NCBI GenBank assembly: GCA_009703455.1
Contig: WLGB01000005.1
Coordinates: 1-46,712, forward strand
DNA from: Actinomycetota bacterium
Lineage (GTDB): Bacteria > Actinomycetota > Actinomycetes > Actinomycetales > Microbacteriaceae
DNA length: 46,712 nt
Direction of reading: 5' to 3'
Below, piece after piece: positions 9,673-20,183 of the stretch; within the stretch, counting starts at the first letter, position 1; each line of letters starts with the position of its first letter. A program made the position numbers and the translations under genes. A model generated the notes under the pieces. That model saw only the letters and a program-made list of their open reading frames with translations, was not told the origin of the DNA and did no database searches.

Positions 9673-9963
9673 TTAGCCACAAACGCGAACCAATTGCCAG
9701 CCATCATCGGCTTGGCTATGCAGTAATTCAAATTCGCTTGGGGAGCTCACTCCCTTGACGGCGGATAGGCGCCACATCTCAACTTCTAGCACTCCGGAGC
9801 CGATGCCGCGCTGAGCACGGCGAGCTTCTAACCACCAGGGCCTCCTTGAGTACCAACGTTCAGGGCGGGAGGTGACTTTATAGTTGCCATTTCGCCAGCT
9901 GAAGCGAATTGGTTCGCCTGCTTGATTGGTTAGTACCTTGACGTTCTCATCGACTTGGATCAT
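9673..9963 (-). CDS. DUF6504-like small protein, probably SOS co-transcribed with dnaE2
   Basis: MIQVDENVKVLTNQAGEPIRFSWRNGNYKVTSRPERWYSRRPWWLEARRAQR...; position directly upstream of dnaE2; start chosen downstream of the LexA box. Confidence 0.72.
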   Translation of the reverse strand: MIQVDENVKVLTNQAGEPIRFSWRNGNYKVTSRPERWYSRRPWWLEARRAQRGIGSGVLEVEMWRLSAVKGVSSPSEFELLHSQADDGWQLVRVCG

Positions 9964-9983
9964 TAATCTTCCCCATAAACGGC

Positions 9984-10013
9984 TGATTATTCGAACAAGT
10001 GTTCGAATAATCA
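9984..10013. promoter_or_regulatory. SOS (LexA) box
   Basis: TGATTATTCGAAC-AAGT-GTTCGAATAATCA: perfect 13-bp inverted repeat with core TCGAACN4GTTCGA (9991..10006) matching the Gram-positive/actinobacterial LexA consensus; 21 bp before the DUF6504 start. Confidence 0.93.
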
Positions 10014-10063
10014 TTAGTGTATGGCTATCGACCGACAAAAGAAAATCGGGGTCTAGCAGACAG

Positions 10064-10729
10064 CTATTTGCTGGTTTTTTGGATATCTTCTTCGATCATC
10101 TGGTCGGCAACCTTAGAGATTTTCTTTTTTCCAAGGTGAACAAACAAAACAAATAGAGCTATAACGCCCAAAAAGGCAAAGGCACCAAATTTGAAGTTGG
10201 AGGCAACTTCTTGGTAGCTGGCCTTGGCGATGTATCCAATACCAACGTATGCACTGGCCCATACCAGACAGGCACCAAAGGTCCAGGCAATAAAGCTCTG
10301 GTAGCGCATTTTGGTTGCCCCTGCCACTACCGGAACCAGTGAGTGCAGAACTGGCAAGAACCTGGAGATGGCTACCGCTGGCCCGCCTCGTTTTTCAACG
10401 AAAGTGTCGGCCCTCTTCCAGTTGTTCTCGCCAAAGCGTTGCCCGAGTCTAGAGGCCCTAATTTGTTTTCCGAAGAGTCTTCCAATTGAAAACCCCAAGC
10501 TTTCGCCGATTAGCGAGCCAACCAGTACTGACCCAACCAGCCAGAAAAAGTCCGGCAGATCCGCAACTCCAGTGGAGGCCACTAGAACCACGGTGTCACC
10601 CGGGACGATGATTCCAACAAACAGCGAAGTCTCGAGCATTATTGCAAGGCCTGCGAAGAAGTTTCGCCAAATTGGATCAATGCCGGATACTCCAGCAAGC
10701 AACCAATCCAGAATTTCATTCACATTCAA
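10064..10729 (-). CDS. DedA-family (SNARE-associated/VTT) membrane protein
   Basis: LETSLFVGIIVPGDTVVL, GSLIGESLGFSIGRLFG, RFLPVLHSLVPVVAGATKMRYQSF. Confidence 0.93.
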   Translation of the reverse strand: MNVNEILDWLLAGVSGIDPIWRNFFAGLAIMLETSLFVGIIVPGDTVVLVASTGVADLPDFFWLVGSVLVGSLIGESLGFSIGRLFGKQIRASRLGQRFGENNWKRADTFVEKRGGPAVAISRFLPVLHSLVPVVAGATKMRYQSFIAWTFGACLVWASAYVGIGYIAKASYQEVASNFKFGAFAFLGVIALFVLFVHLGKKKISKVADQMIEEDIQKTSK

Positions 10730-10770
10730 ATCATCCCACGAAAAGGTTGAGAAAACCCTGATGGTTGGCG

Positions 10771-11562
10771 CTAGCCGAGCTGTGTGCCAAGCAGCTTCAG
10801 GCGCTTCAAAAAGGCATCTAGGTTTGATGATTCTGGCAAATCATCAGCCACCCCAATCCAGGATCGAACCGGCATGATGCCATTTAGTGAGCTCAGAGCC
10901 CATACGGGCAAGCTGGCAAGATCGGAAGGTTTGACGTTCTCAACTCTTACCTCGAAGCCCATCTGATTAGCAATCGAGAACACCTCATCACGGGTAATTG
11001 AAGCTAGCCACTTGGTCTGGTCGTTGGAAGAGCAAAGTACATCGCCGCGCCACCAAACCAGAGCACTCAAGGCACCTTCAGCTACAAACCCTCTGGAGTC
11101 GGTGATAACCGCTTCGTCAGCACCATTCATGTTGGCATGACGTCTAAGTTGCTGGCATAAGGATAGATCTGGACCTTTTACTGTGGGGTTATGTCTTGGA
11201 TCAGCCTCAGGGTAGGTCCAGAGAGTAAGGGAATTCACTTTTTCGGGAGCCTCGCGAAGCCTTAGGTAAAGTCGCAAATCAGCTGGCTGCTCAGCGTGAT
11301 ACTCCATCCGCGGAAACCAACGGCCAACCCTAGGAAGTATTCGCCTGATCTCGGCAAAGTATCCCGGAAGGTATTGCTGCTGCCTAGAATCTTCAGAAAC
11401 TACCCAAGATCCAAAGCGCTCCAGGTGAGCATCAAAGGAACGCACTCTTCCTTCGTCAACCAGCCAAGAGTCGGCCACTTTGAGCTGAACCTCGGCAAAG
11501 GATTCAATTACAGGGGTGAGCTCTCCATCTTCTAGGCGATAGAAATCCCCTAGAACGCTCAT
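10771..11562 (-). CDS. pabC: Class IV aminotransferase-like, probable 4-amino-4-deoxychorismate lyase
   Basis: DGRVRSFDAHLERF-type N-terminus, HANMNGADEAVITDSRGFVAEGALSALVWW, NGIMPVRSW; divergent from pabB-like gene. Confidence 0.75.
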   Translation of the reverse strand: MSVLGDFYRLEDGELTPVIESFAEVQLKVADSWLVDEGRVRSFDAHLERFGSWVVSEDSRQQQYLPGYFAEIRRILPRVGRWFPRMEYHAEQPADLRLYLRLREAPEKVNSLTLWTYPEADPRHNPTVKGPDLSLCQQLRRHANMNGADEAVITDSRGFVAEGALSALVWWRGDVLCSSNDQTKWLASITRDEVFSIANQMGFEVRVENVKPSDLASLPVWALSSLNGIMPVRSWIGVADDLPESSNLDAFLKRLKLLGTQLG

Positions 11563-11652
11563 CAAATTCCTCCAGCTAGACCTTGCTCTAATCTATAGAT
11601 TACGAGGAAATCCGTTAGCACTTTCCCCAACCCCCTGATTAGGTGAACTACT

Positions 11653-13008
11653 TTGCGTCTAGAGCTAGAAAAGCTTCGTGGCTGGGTAAACCCAGCAGAT
11701 GCCTTCCTAGCCATGCACGCCAAGGACGAGAATGTCTTCTGGCTAGATCGGTCAACTAACTCCGATGAACCAGTATCAGTGATCGGATCCGCTGGTTCGG
11801 TAATCCGAGCAGGCAATGACACCTTCGCGCTCGCAAGTAAGCACCTCCAGGACATTCAAAATGCCATCATCGAATCGAATGAGTCTCTCGAAGCGAACCA
11901 TATTCCTTTTAGCTTTAGGCCAGGACTAGTTGGCTATCTAGGCTATGAGTTGGGGAATAACCAAACAGAAAACTCTGAGCCAAAAAGCCAGTTCATGGTT
12001 GTTGATCGAGCAATGGTTTTTGATCACAAAAGCAAGACCATGTATTTCATTGGTCTGTTTGAAACCAGGCAAGAGTTTCTAAACTGGCACCGGGCTGCGC
12101 TATTGAGACTGACGCTAGTGGGTGGAGAGGTCGCCTCTTTTATGCAAACCACCAAAGAGCCCAGACTTATTTCAACCCAGCTGCGCCACTCCGAACAGAG
12201 TTACCTCGAGCTCATCATCAAGGCCAAGGAGCACATCGCCAAAGGTGACGTGTTTCAGTTGTGCCTGACAAACCAGATTTTTATCGAGCATGACGCCAAC
12301 GCCCTAAAGACTTTTCTCACTCTAAGAGATGCTAATCCGGCACCCTATGGCGGGTATCTAAAACTTGGTGGAGTGGAGATTGTTAGCTCATCGCCCGAAC
12401 AGTTTTTGAAAATCTCGGCGAGCGGAAGAGTTTCCTCCAAACCAATTAAGGGAACCAGGCCAAGGTCAAAAAATCAGGCTGAAGATGTAAAAATTTCAAT
12501 CGAGCTTGCGGGAAACGAGAAAGAACGCGCCGAGAATTTGATGATTGTCGACTTGATGAGAAATGATCTAGGTAGAGTTTGTGAAGCAGAGTCGATTGCT
12601 GTTGAAAAACTTTTTGACGTAGAAAGCTACGCAACTGTTCACCAGTTGGTAAGCACTGTAACCGGTCAACTAAAGCCAGGTCTTAGCGCAACCAGTGCCC
12701 TAGAAGCATGTTTTCCAGCAGGATCAATGACTGGTGCACCGAAGATTCGAGCGGTTGAGATATTGTCCGAAATGGAATCCGGGACAAGGAACATTTACTC
12801 TGGAGCGTTTGGCTATCTGGGTTTTGATGGGTCGGCTGATATGGGTATGACAATAAGGACACTGGTTTTTGAAGGAAACCTGGCAAGTCTTGGCGTTGGA
12901 GGAGGAATCACAATTGATTCAGACCCAGCCAGTGAGTTTGAAGAAACTATGCTCAAATCAATGGCTTTACTTAGAGCTTTAGGGGGGGTAGCGAAATGGA
13001 AGATCTAG
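11653..13008 (+). CDS. pabB: Chorismate-binding enzyme, probable aminodeoxychorismate synthase component I
   Basis: HIAKGDVFQLCLTNQ, SSSPEQFLKI, KPIKGTRPRS, ENLMIVDLMRNDLGRVCE, FPAGSMTGAPKIRAVEI, YSGAFGYLGFDG. Confidence 0.88.
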   Translation: MRLELEKLRGWVNPADAFLAMHAKDENVFWLDRSTNSDEPVSVIGSAGSVIRAGNDTFALASKHLQDIQNAIIESNESLEANHIPFSFRPGLVGYLGYELGNNQTENSEPKSQFMVVDRAMVFDHKSKTMYFIGLFETRQEFLNWHRAALLRLTLVGGEVASFMQTTKEPRLISTQLRHSEQSYLELIIKAKEHIAKGDVFQLCLTNQIFIEHDANALKTFLTLRDANPAPYGGYLKLGGVEIVSSSPEQFLKISASGRVSSKPIKGTRPRSKNQAEDVKISIELAGNEKERAENLMIVDLMRNDLGRVCEAESIAVEKLFDVESYATVHQLVSTVTGQLKPGLSATSALEACFPAGSMTGAPKIRAVEILSEMESGTRNIYSGAFGYLGFDGSADMGMTIRTLVFEGNLASLGVGGGITIDSDPASEFEETMLKSMALLRALGGVAKWKI

Positions 13009-13244
13009 CACTACTTGTTGGCGGCATTTTCGTAGGTCTTATTCTGATTGGTGCGGTATCGGTTGTACTGGCAGTGCTTGCTCGTAGAAATAAAATCTCC
13101 AAGTACTGGCCGCTAGGAGCTGCCGTGGTGCTGAGCCTTCTTGCCCTAGTAGCTTGGCAAGGCTCGGACCGACTAGGCATGATTCCTTTGGGGTGGGCTT
13201 TATTGACGGCGACCATCACGCTTTGGCCGCCAGCAAAGAAGTAA
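12996..13244 (+). CDS. Small membrane protein (82 aa, about 3 TM helices)
   Basis: Overlaps the pabB 3' end by 13 bp, suggesting coupling; MEDLALLVGGIFVGLILIGAVSVVLAVLARR... Confidence 0.65.
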   Translation: MEDLALLVGGIFVGLILIGAVSVVLAVLARRNKISKYWPLGAAVVLSLLALVAWQGSDRLGMIPLGWALLTATITLWPPAKK

Positions 13245-13309
13245 TTTCAAACCTCTAGCCTTGGTAGCCTTGCCAAAGGAAAGTTTGAGTAGCTATTAGG
13301 AGTTTTACC

Positions 13310-15784
13310 TTGTCCGACGAACCGATTCAGTTTGACGCTAAGGCATTAGCGGACAAGTGGCTGCCGGTTTGGGATGAGCTAAAACCCTTCGATTCCGGTA
13401 AAGCTGAAGATAAACGTCCCAAAAAGTATGTCTTGGACATGTTTCCTTATCCATCCGGCGATCTCCACATGGGTCACGCCGAGGCTTACGCGCTTGGCGA
13501 TGTAATCGCCAGGTATTGGATTCAAAAAGGATTTAACGTCATGCACCCAATCGGGTGGGACTCTTTCGGTCTTCCTGCCGAAAACGCTGCCATCAAAAGA
13601 GGTTTAGACCCCAGAGGTTGGACCTACGACAACATCGCGCAGCAAAAAGCTTCTATGCGAAGGTATGCCTGCAGCTTTGACTGGGACCGGGTACTTATAA
13701 CTTCTGACCCCGAGTACTACAAGTGGAACCAGTGGTTATTCTTGGAGTTTTATAAAAAAGGTCTGGCTTACCGCAAAAACTCAAACGTAAACTGGTGCCC
13801 TTCTTGCCAGACTGTGCTTGCCAACGAGCAGGTAGTGCAGGGGCTTTGTGAGCGCTGCGACACTGCAGTCACGAAAAAAGCCTTAACTCAGTGGTATTTC
13901 AAAGTCACCGATTACGCCGACAGATTACTTGACGATTTAGACACCCTTGAGGGGGCATGGCCAGCCAAGGTTTTGAGTATGCAGCGAAATTGGATCGGTA
14001 GATCTTTTGGTGCTGAAGTCAAATTTGAAATTGAGGGTCGTGAAAAACCCATTGAGGTCTACACAACCAGGCCGGACACACTTTTTGGTGCAACTTTCAT
14101 GGTGGTTGCAGCTGATTCCGCTTTGGCATCCGAACTTGCCTCTGAAGCTAATTCCGAAGTGCAAGGAAAGTTCCAGGACTTTTTGGAAGAGACCAAAAAG
14201 ACCAACGACATTGACCGTTTGGCAACCGATAGACCAAAGCGTGGAATTGATTTGGGTCGATTCGCAATCAACCCCGTTAACGGCGGGAAACTTCCGATTT
14301 GGGCAGCCGATTACGTTCTGGCCGACTACGGAACCGGTGCCATCATGGCCGTTCCAGCTCACGACCAGCGCGACTTAGATTTTGCCAAGGCAAACAACTT
14401 ACCTGTTCGGGTAGTTGTTGATACCGGTGAAGAAGATCCAGCGGTTTCCGGTGTTGCCACTACCGGCGATGGAGACATGGTTAATTCCGGCGAGCTGAAC
14501 GGCCTGAACAAAGCTGAGGCGATTGCCAAAATCACCGAGAACTTGACAACCAAGAACCTTGGAAAAAAAGCTAAAAACTTTAGGCTACGTGACTGGCTAA
14601 TTTCTCGTCAGCGCTACTGGGGCACACCTATTCCAATTGTCCATTGTGAAACTTGTGGTGAGGTGCCGGTGCCAGCAAGTGAACTTCCAATAAAACTTCC
14701 CGATGCCAAAGGCTTAGACCTTTCGCCAAAGGGGACTTCCCCACTTGGGGGAGCCAGTGACTGGGTCAATGTTTCCTGTCCAAAGTGTGGTGGAGCAGCT
14801 AAGAGAGACACCGACACCATGGACACTTTTGTGGATTCCTCCTGGTACTTCTTGAGGTTCTTGTCTCCAAACTCGGACACCGAAGCCTTTTCCAAGGAAG
14901 AGGCCAAGAAATGGGCACCGGTTGATCAGTATGTCGGCGGAGTCACTCATGCGATATTGCACCTTCTGTATGCACGCTTTTTCACTAAGGTTCTTCACGA
15001 CCTAGGCCATGTTGAGTTCGAGGAGCCGTTCACAAGACTTCTGAATCAAGGGATGGTCTTGATGAATGGCTCAGCTATGAGTAAGTCGAGGGGAAACCTG
15101 GTAAGGCTCTCTGAACAACTTGATGAGCACGGTGTTGATGCCGTACGTCTTACCATGGCCTTTGCAGGCCCCCCAGAAGATGACATTGACTGGGCAGATG
15201 TTTCGCCGGCAGCAAGCGCCAAGTTCTTAGCTCGCGCATGGAGATGCGCCAAAGGTGTTTCAAGTAATCCAGGTGTTGATTTTGCATCTGGAGATAACGA
15301 GCTTCGCCGAGCCACTCACTTATTCCTAAAAGAGTTTCCAGAGCAAATTGAATCTTTCAAGTTCAACGTTGGTGTCGCCAAGATCATGGAACTTGTGAAC
15401 GCCTTGCGTAAGGCAATAGATGGAGCCCCAGGTGGATCTGACCCCGCGGTCCGTGAAGGTGCAGAGGCAGTTGCAAAGGCTCTTAGCTTGTTCGCTCCTT
15501 ACACAGCAGAGGACATGTGGCAACTTCTTGGTCACAAGCCAGCAGTTGCGCTAGCGGGCTTTACCGAGGCGATTCCAGAGCTTTTGGTAAAGGACAGCCT
15601 GACCGCCGTAGTACAGGTCGATGGTAAATTGCGGGATAAATTCGAGGTTTCATCTTCTATTTCTGAAAAGGACCTTCAGGAACTAGCTATGGCCTCCGAG
15701 AACGTTCAAAAGGCGCTTGAGGGAAAGCAAATCAAAAACGTGATTGTTAGAGCCCCAAAGCTTGTCAACATCGCAACGTCCTGA
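13310..15784 (+). CDS. leuS: Leucyl-tRNA synthetase
   Basis: 824 aa; [22 protein letters not shown], editing domain [24 protein letters not shown]. Confidence 0.98.
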   Translation: MSDEPIQFDAKALADKWLPVWDELKPFDSGKAEDKRPKKYVLDMFPYPSGDLHMGHAEAYALGDVIARYWIQKGFNVMHPIGWDSFGLPAENAAIKRGLDPRGWTYDNIAQQKASMRRYACSFDWDRVLITSDPEYYKWNQWLFLEFYKKGLAYRKNSNVNWCPSCQTVLANEQVVQGLCERCDTAVTKKALTQWYFKVTDYADRLLDDLDTLEGAWPAKVLSMQRNWIGRSFGAEVKFEIEGREKPIEVYTTRPDTLFGATFMVVAADSALASELASEANSEVQGKFQDFLEETKKTNDIDRLATDRPKRGIDLGRFAINPVNGGKLPIWAADYVLADYGTGAIMAVPAHDQRDLDFAKANNLPVRVVVDTGEEDPAVSGVATTGDGDMVNSGELNGLNKAEAIAKITENLTTKNLGKKAKNFRLRDWLISRQRYWGTPIPIVHCETCGEVPVPASELPIKLPDAKGLDLSPKGTSPLGGASDWVNVSCPKCGGAAKRDTDTMDTFVDSSWYFLRFLSPNSDTEAFSKEEAKKWAPVDQYVGGVTHAILHLLYARFFTKVLHDLGHVEFEEPFTRLLNQGMVLMNGSAMSKSRGNLVRLSEQLDEHGVDAVRLTMAFAGPPEDDIDWADVSPAASAKFLARAWRCAKGVSSNPGVDFASGDNELRRATHLFLKEFPEQIESFKFNVGVAKIMELVNALRKAIDGAPGGSDPAVREGAEAVAKALSLFAPYTAEDMWQLLGHKPAVALAGFTEAIPELLVKDSLTAVVQVDGKLRDKFEVSSSISEKDLQELAMASENVQKALEGKQIKNVIVRAPKLVNIATS

Positions 15785-15855
15785 CGTCAGCTACTTTTAC
15801 ACAGATTAGATAACAACCAGGAAAATCCCTAGCATGACTGCTTATCTTTGGGGCT

Positions 15856-16455
15856 ATGGATTGGCTCAAACAGCAGCTTATATCTGCACTGTCAGGTGAT
15901 CAAAAAGTCTCAAAACAGTTGCTAATTGCGCTCGGTGGAATTGTTGCCGTGGTGTCGTTGGTGCTTGTTGCTGTCAACCGACCAGAAGTGCCTGAGGGTG
16001 AGTTTGAAATTAGTGAGGGAGCCCCTTCTGTTGAAGCTGCACAGCAGTATCTATTCGTCCACATAGTTGGCGAAGTTAAAACCCCTGGCATGTACCAACT
16101 CCCACTTGGGGCGCGCCTGGTGGATGCAGTATTTGCCGCTGGCGGCCTCACGTCAGAAGCTGACAACGCAAGTGTGAATCTTGCCAGGGAGCTATCTGAT
16201 GGTGAGCAAGTTGTTGTTTCTAAAATTGGAGAACAAGGTCAGGCCGGATCTTCCGCACCGGGAGGTCTAGTTAGCATCAATCGTGCAACCCCCGAGCAAC
16301 TTGAGGATCTTCCAGGAATTGGGCCAGCGCTAGCGGCTCGAATAATTGCCTATCGAGAAGCTAACGGAGGCTTCAAATCAAAGCAGGATCTTCTGAACGT
16401 CAGTGGCATCGGGGACTCTATACTTTCTGGTTTCACTGATTTGATCACGCTTTGA
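15856..16455 (+). CDS. comEA: ComEA helix-hairpin-helix DNA-binding protein
   Basis: N-terminal TM, SLBB-like VHIVGEVKTPGMYQLPLGARLVDAVFAAGGLT, HhH INRATPEQLEDLPGIGPALAARIIAYREANGGFKSKQDLLNVSGIG. Confidence 0.95.
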   Translation: MDWLKQQLISALSGDQKVSKQLLIALGGIVAVVSLVLVAVNRPEVPEGEFEISEGAPSVEAAQQYLFVHIVGEVKTPGMYQLPLGARLVDAVFAAGGLTSEADNASVNLARELSDGEQVVVSKIGEQGQAGSSAPGGLVSINRATPEQLEDLPGIGPALAARIIAYREANGGFKSKQDLLNVSGIGDSILSGFTDLITL

Positions 16456-18734
16456 CCCTTAGCATCGCCGCTCTTGGGGTTTGGGCTATTCTGGCGATCT
16501 TTACCGCAAATGACTTCCTACCGGTCTGGCTCCCCTTGATACTGGGAAGTTCAGTATTTGCCCTTAGCTTCTTCGCTAACGAAAGGAGAAGAGCATTAGC
16601 AGCACTTCTTGGGGGAGCCTTGCTTCTGGGAGGCGTATCCCTCTGGGTGCAAACGGAACTCACTAAACCGGAATGGCTCCAAGATGTAGCTGCTGATCAG
16701 ACCAGGGCTGAAGTTGAGTTGGAAATCTTGAACCGTCCCAAAGTTATTTATCAAAACTTTGACCAAGAGCCGGTGTATGGAGTTGCGGTATTTCTCAAAT
16801 CAATAGACAAGCAACCCTCCTCAGGTCGCGGATATCTTGTTTTTGACGGCATTGAGTTAGCTAGAGGCGTCACCGTCGGAATGGTTGGCACGTTTGAGCC
16901 GGCCGGAAGAAACTCTCGAGATGCCTTTTTTATCAAACCGACCTCAAATCTCGATGTTATTGCTGACCCAACAAATACTCAAAGCTTTGTCAATCAACTT
17001 CGAGCAAGCTATGTTTCGAACCTTTCAGGTGTGACACCCGACTCAAAAACCTTAGTCGCCGGCCTTGCCATTGGAGAAATCAGTGAGCTCAGCGAAGAGC
17101 TGGAAGCGAAAATGAGGGTGGTCTCTTTGACCCACCTTGTCGCTGTTTCTGGTTCGAACTGCGCCATTGTTGTTGGAATGGTTTACCTGATTGCAGTTGG
17201 ATTGAGGTTTGGAAGAACTGGCAGAACTGTTATCTCTCTAACAGGGCTAGCCATATACATTCTGCTAATTGGGCCAGACCCAAGCGTTCTCAGAGCGGGG
17301 GTTATGGCAGCCAGCGTGATAATCATGATTGCTCTAGGACGGCGAACCTGGGCTCTAAATGCTCTGGCTCTTGCGGCACTGGTTCTTCTAATTGCTGATC
17401 CCTGGCTCGCGGTTGAGTTTGGCTTCGGATTATCGGTACTTGCCACAGCGGGGATTTTGCTCATGGCTCCTGCGATGTCAGAGCGGCTATCGCATCGCAT
17501 GCCGATTCCATTAGCTTTAGGGCTATCGGTGACAATGGCAGCTCAGCTTTTTTGCCTTCCACTGCTTATGCAACTCCAGCCGGGACTTCCCACTTATTCG
17601 GTAGTTGCAAACTTATTGGCAGGACCAATGGTGGCACCCGTGACAGTTCTTGGCATGGTGGCACTCGCGCTATCTCCAATTGCGCCTTGGCTTACCCAAT
17701 CACTGTCCTGGTTGGCATCACTTGGAACTTGGGTAATCGAAATAGTTGCCATTTTCTTTGCCGAGTTGCCAATCGCCTACTTTCCTTGGGCCACGGGTCT
17801 ACCAGCAAGTATTTTGAGTGTTCTACTAATTCTGGCAGTCGCAGCCTGGCTTAGGGCTGGAATAGTTCCCGTGCAAAAACTGGCCGCGGGGGCGTTAGTT
17901 GTAATTGCCGTGAGTACAATTTCCGTGCCAGCTGCCTCTGAGATTTTGCCAAAGGCTTGGCCTGTGAAGGATTGGGAGGTTGTTGCCTGCGACGTTGGGC
18001 AAGGGGATGCTCTTGTGATTCAGTCCCTTGGGCGAACTGCATTGATTGACGTTGGTAGGGACCAAGACCTTATTAATTCTTGCCTGAGTGAATTGAAAAT
18101 CAGTCGAATAGATCTATTGGTGCTAACGCACTTTGATTTTGATCATGTTGGAGGACTTGATGGAGCCCTCAAGGCAAGAGTGGTTTCCTCGGCCATAGTG
18201 TCTGGCTTTGCAGACGATAGGCCAGCAACTGCGATTTCCCTAGAGCGACTTGAACAAGCGGGCACGTCTGTGATCACGGCAGATCCTTCGGTGGCAGGAG
18301 TACTAGGAAATTTCTCTTGGAAAATACTCGCCCCTACCAAAGAGGCTTTGGAGGCAAAGGATTCCAATGATGCATCGGTTATTTTGATTTTTAGTGGACC
18401 AGAAATGGATTTGCTTCTACTTGGCGACCTCGGAGAGTCGGGTCAGAAGCGAATCACCGCCGCCGCAAAAAGAGCACTGCTGAGTTCTTCCAAGCCTCTG
18501 GTTCTAAAAGTTTCTCATCACGGATCCAACGATCAATCGGCAGAGCTTCACGAATCACTGCGTCCTGATTTGGCTTTGATTTCAGTAGGCGAGGCTAATG
18601 GTTACGGACATCCTGGAGCGAGGGCCCTTGAGATTCTCCTAAGTTCTGGGTCTAAGGTACTTCGAACTGATGACCTTGGCTCAATTGCCGTTTCAGCGAA
18701 GGATGGTTCGCTCAGCTGGTCTGGGAGTGGTTAG
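16452..18734 (+). CDS. comEC: ComEC/Rec2 DNA uptake channel with metallo-beta-lactamase domain
   Basis: LTHLVAVSGSNCAIV, multi-TM core, CDVGQGDALVIQ, LTHFDFDHVGGLDG, LKVSHHGSNDQS. Confidence 0.94.
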   Translation: MTLSIAALGVWAILAIFTANDFLPVWLPLILGSSVFALSFFANERRRALAALLGGALLLGGVSLWVQTELTKPEWLQDVAADQTRAEVELEILNRPKVIYQNFDQEPVYGVAVFLKSIDKQPSSGRGYLVFDGIELARGVTVGMVGTFEPAGRNSRDAFFIKPTSNLDVIADPTNTQSFVNQLRASYVSNLSGVTPDSKTLVAGLAIGEISELSEELEAKMRVVSLTHLVAVSGSNCAIVVGMVYLIAVGLRFGRTGRTVISLTGLAIYILLIGPDPSVLRAGVMAASVIIMIALGRRTWALNALALAALVLLIADPWLAVEFGFGLSVLATAGILLMAPAMSERLSHRMPIPLALGLSVTMAAQLFCLPLLMQLQPGLPTYSVVANLLAGPMVAPVTVLGMVALALSPIAPWLTQSLSWLASLGTWVIEIVAIFFAELPIAYFPWATGLPASILSVLLILAVAAWLRAGIVPVQKLAAGALVVIAVSTISVPAASEILPKAWPVKDWEVVACDVGQGDALVIQSLGRTALIDVGRDQDLINSCLSELKISRIDLLVLTHFDFDHVGGLDGALKARVVSSAIVSGFADDRPATAISLERLEQAGTSVITADPSVAGVLGNFSWKILAPTKEALEAKDSNDASVILIFSGPEMDLLLLGDLGESGQKRITAAAKRALLSSSKPLVLKVSHHGSNDQSAELHESLRPDLALISVGEANGYGHPGARALEILLSSGSKVLRTDDLGSIAVSAKDGSLSWSGSG

Positions 18735-18746
18735 TAGGCTAAGAAG

Positions 18747-19739
18747 GTGGGAAAAGCAAAACAAGTTAGCTGGCGCGATGCGAAACCAGCGTCGATTGTT
18801 TTTGTTTCTGGCCCCGAGGAGTATTTGGCCGATAGAGCCATTCGCTCAATTCGTGATCATCTAAAATCGTCCGATTCCGGCCTAGAGATACATGAGCTTC
18901 TAGCCGGTGATTACGCACCGGGTCAGCTAACGGACCTTGCAAGCCCGTCATTGTTTATGGAGCCCAGGCTTGTATTGATATCGGGAGTAGAAAAATGCTC
19001 CGATGCACTGATTGAGGACGGACTTAGCTATCTAGCTGATCCAAGTGCCGAAACCACAATTGTGCTTAGGCACAATTCCTCAAGTGTTCGAGGCAAGAAG
19101 CTAATCGACGCTATTCGTTCGAGTGATTTAGCGGTGGAAATTGCCTGCGCTGAAATAAAGAAAGATTCTGAAAAGGCAGCATTTATCCAGGCTGAATTTG
19201 CCTCCGCTGGTCGAAAGATTACCCCTGGTGCACTAAGGGCACTAGCCGATGCCTTTGCCGATGATCTAGCTGAGCTAGCGGCTGCTTGCTCGCAGCTACT
19301 TTCCGACCAGTCAGAATCAATTGATGAGTCAATAGTTGACAAGTACTACGGCGGTCGAGTCGAAACCAACGCATTCAAAGTTGCCGACGCCGCCCTAGCT
19401 GGCCAAAGTGCAGAGGCTCTTGCGCTTCTGCGTCATGCACTCACAACTGGTGCTGACCCGGTTCCAGTAGTTGCTGCTTTCGCGATGAAAGTTCGACTCA
19501 TGGCAAAGGTATATGGCAATAAGTATGCAAGTGCTTCTACCGTTGGAGCCCAACCCTGGCAGATAGATAGAGCGCGAAAAGACCTAGCTGGCTGGAGCGA
19601 AGAAGGATTAGCAACAGCCGTCATGGCAATCGCTACCGCCGACGCTGCCGTGAAGGGAATGGAACGGGATCCAGTTTTTGCCTTGGAAAAACTGGTTTTA
19701 TTGTTGGCTAATCGAGGACAAGAAAACACCGAGACCTGA
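18747..19739 (+). CDS. holA: DNA polymerase III subunit delta
   Basis: VSGPEEYLADRAIRSIRD, LASPSLFMEPRLVLI, ALTTGADPVPVVAAFAMKVRLMAKV; comEC-holA-rpsT order. Confidence 0.9.
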   Translation: MGKAKQVSWRDAKPASIVFVSGPEEYLADRAIRSIRDHLKSSDSGLEIHELLAGDYAPGQLTDLASPSLFMEPRLVLISGVEKCSDALIEDGLSYLADPSAETTIVLRHNSSSVRGKKLIDAIRSSDLAVEIACAEIKKDSEKAAFIQAEFASAGRKITPGALRALADAFADDLAELAAACSQLLSDQSESIDESIVDKYYGGRVETNAFKVADAALAGQSAEALALLRHALTTGADPVPVVAAFAMKVRLMAKVYGNKYASASTVGAQPWQIDRARKDLAGWSEEGLATAVMAIATADAAVKGMERDPVFALEKLVLLLANRGQENTET

Positions 19740-19756
19740 GAGGCCTCGGTGTTTTC
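19722..19756. terminator. Probable bidirectional terminator between convergent holA and rpsT
   Basis: GAAAACACCGAG ... CTCGGTGTTTTC perfect 12-bp arms flanked by A/T tracts; the left arm lies inside the holA 3' coding end. Confidence 0.85.
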
Positions 19757-19769
19757 AATTGAAAAGTCT

Positions 19770-20033
19770 TTACTTCAGGACTGAAGCCTTCTTTGAAAGA
19801 GAAGACTTGCGGTTAGCGGCCTGGTTTTTGTGAATGACACCTTTTGACACAGCCTTATCTAGCTTGCGGTTGGCTGCAGAGACAGCAGCAGCAGCTAGGG
19901 CCTTGTCGCCACCGGTGGTTGCCTCGCGGGCAGCACGGATCGCAGTCTTGAGCTCGCTCTTGACGGCACGGTTGCGGTCAGTTGCCTTCTTGTTGGTCAA
20001 GATTCTCTTGACCTGGGACTTGATATTTGCCAT
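19770..20033 (-). CDS. rpsT: 30S ribosomal protein S20
   Basis: [38 protein letters not shown]... Confidence 0.98.
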   Translation of the reverse strand: MANIKSQVKRILTNKKATDRNRAVKSELKTAIRAAREATTGGDKALAAAAVSAANRKLDKAVSKGVIHKNQAANRKSSLSKKASVLK

Positions 20034-20183
20034 TATTTTCTTTCGTTTTGGGGATACCCAACCGCTTTAGCTTACTATCTTGCTGGCGTATAGGGCAACA
20101 GTTAGTCGAACTCCGGGGCTCACAAGCTAGGGCTTGTGCGAGAATAAAGGTCTAAAGTCAAACCCCACCATAAGGATCAGCCC

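Noticed and set aside
13937-14378. Overlapping 141-aa (-) and 123-aa (+) ORFs inside leuS
   Set aside because: Alternate-frame shadows of an intact leuS.
20121-20138. Inverted repeat CACAAGC-TAGG-GCTTGTG upstream of lepA
   Set aside because: Only 7-bp arms, no T-tract on either strand and no known operator match; could be chance or a weak operator, so not called.
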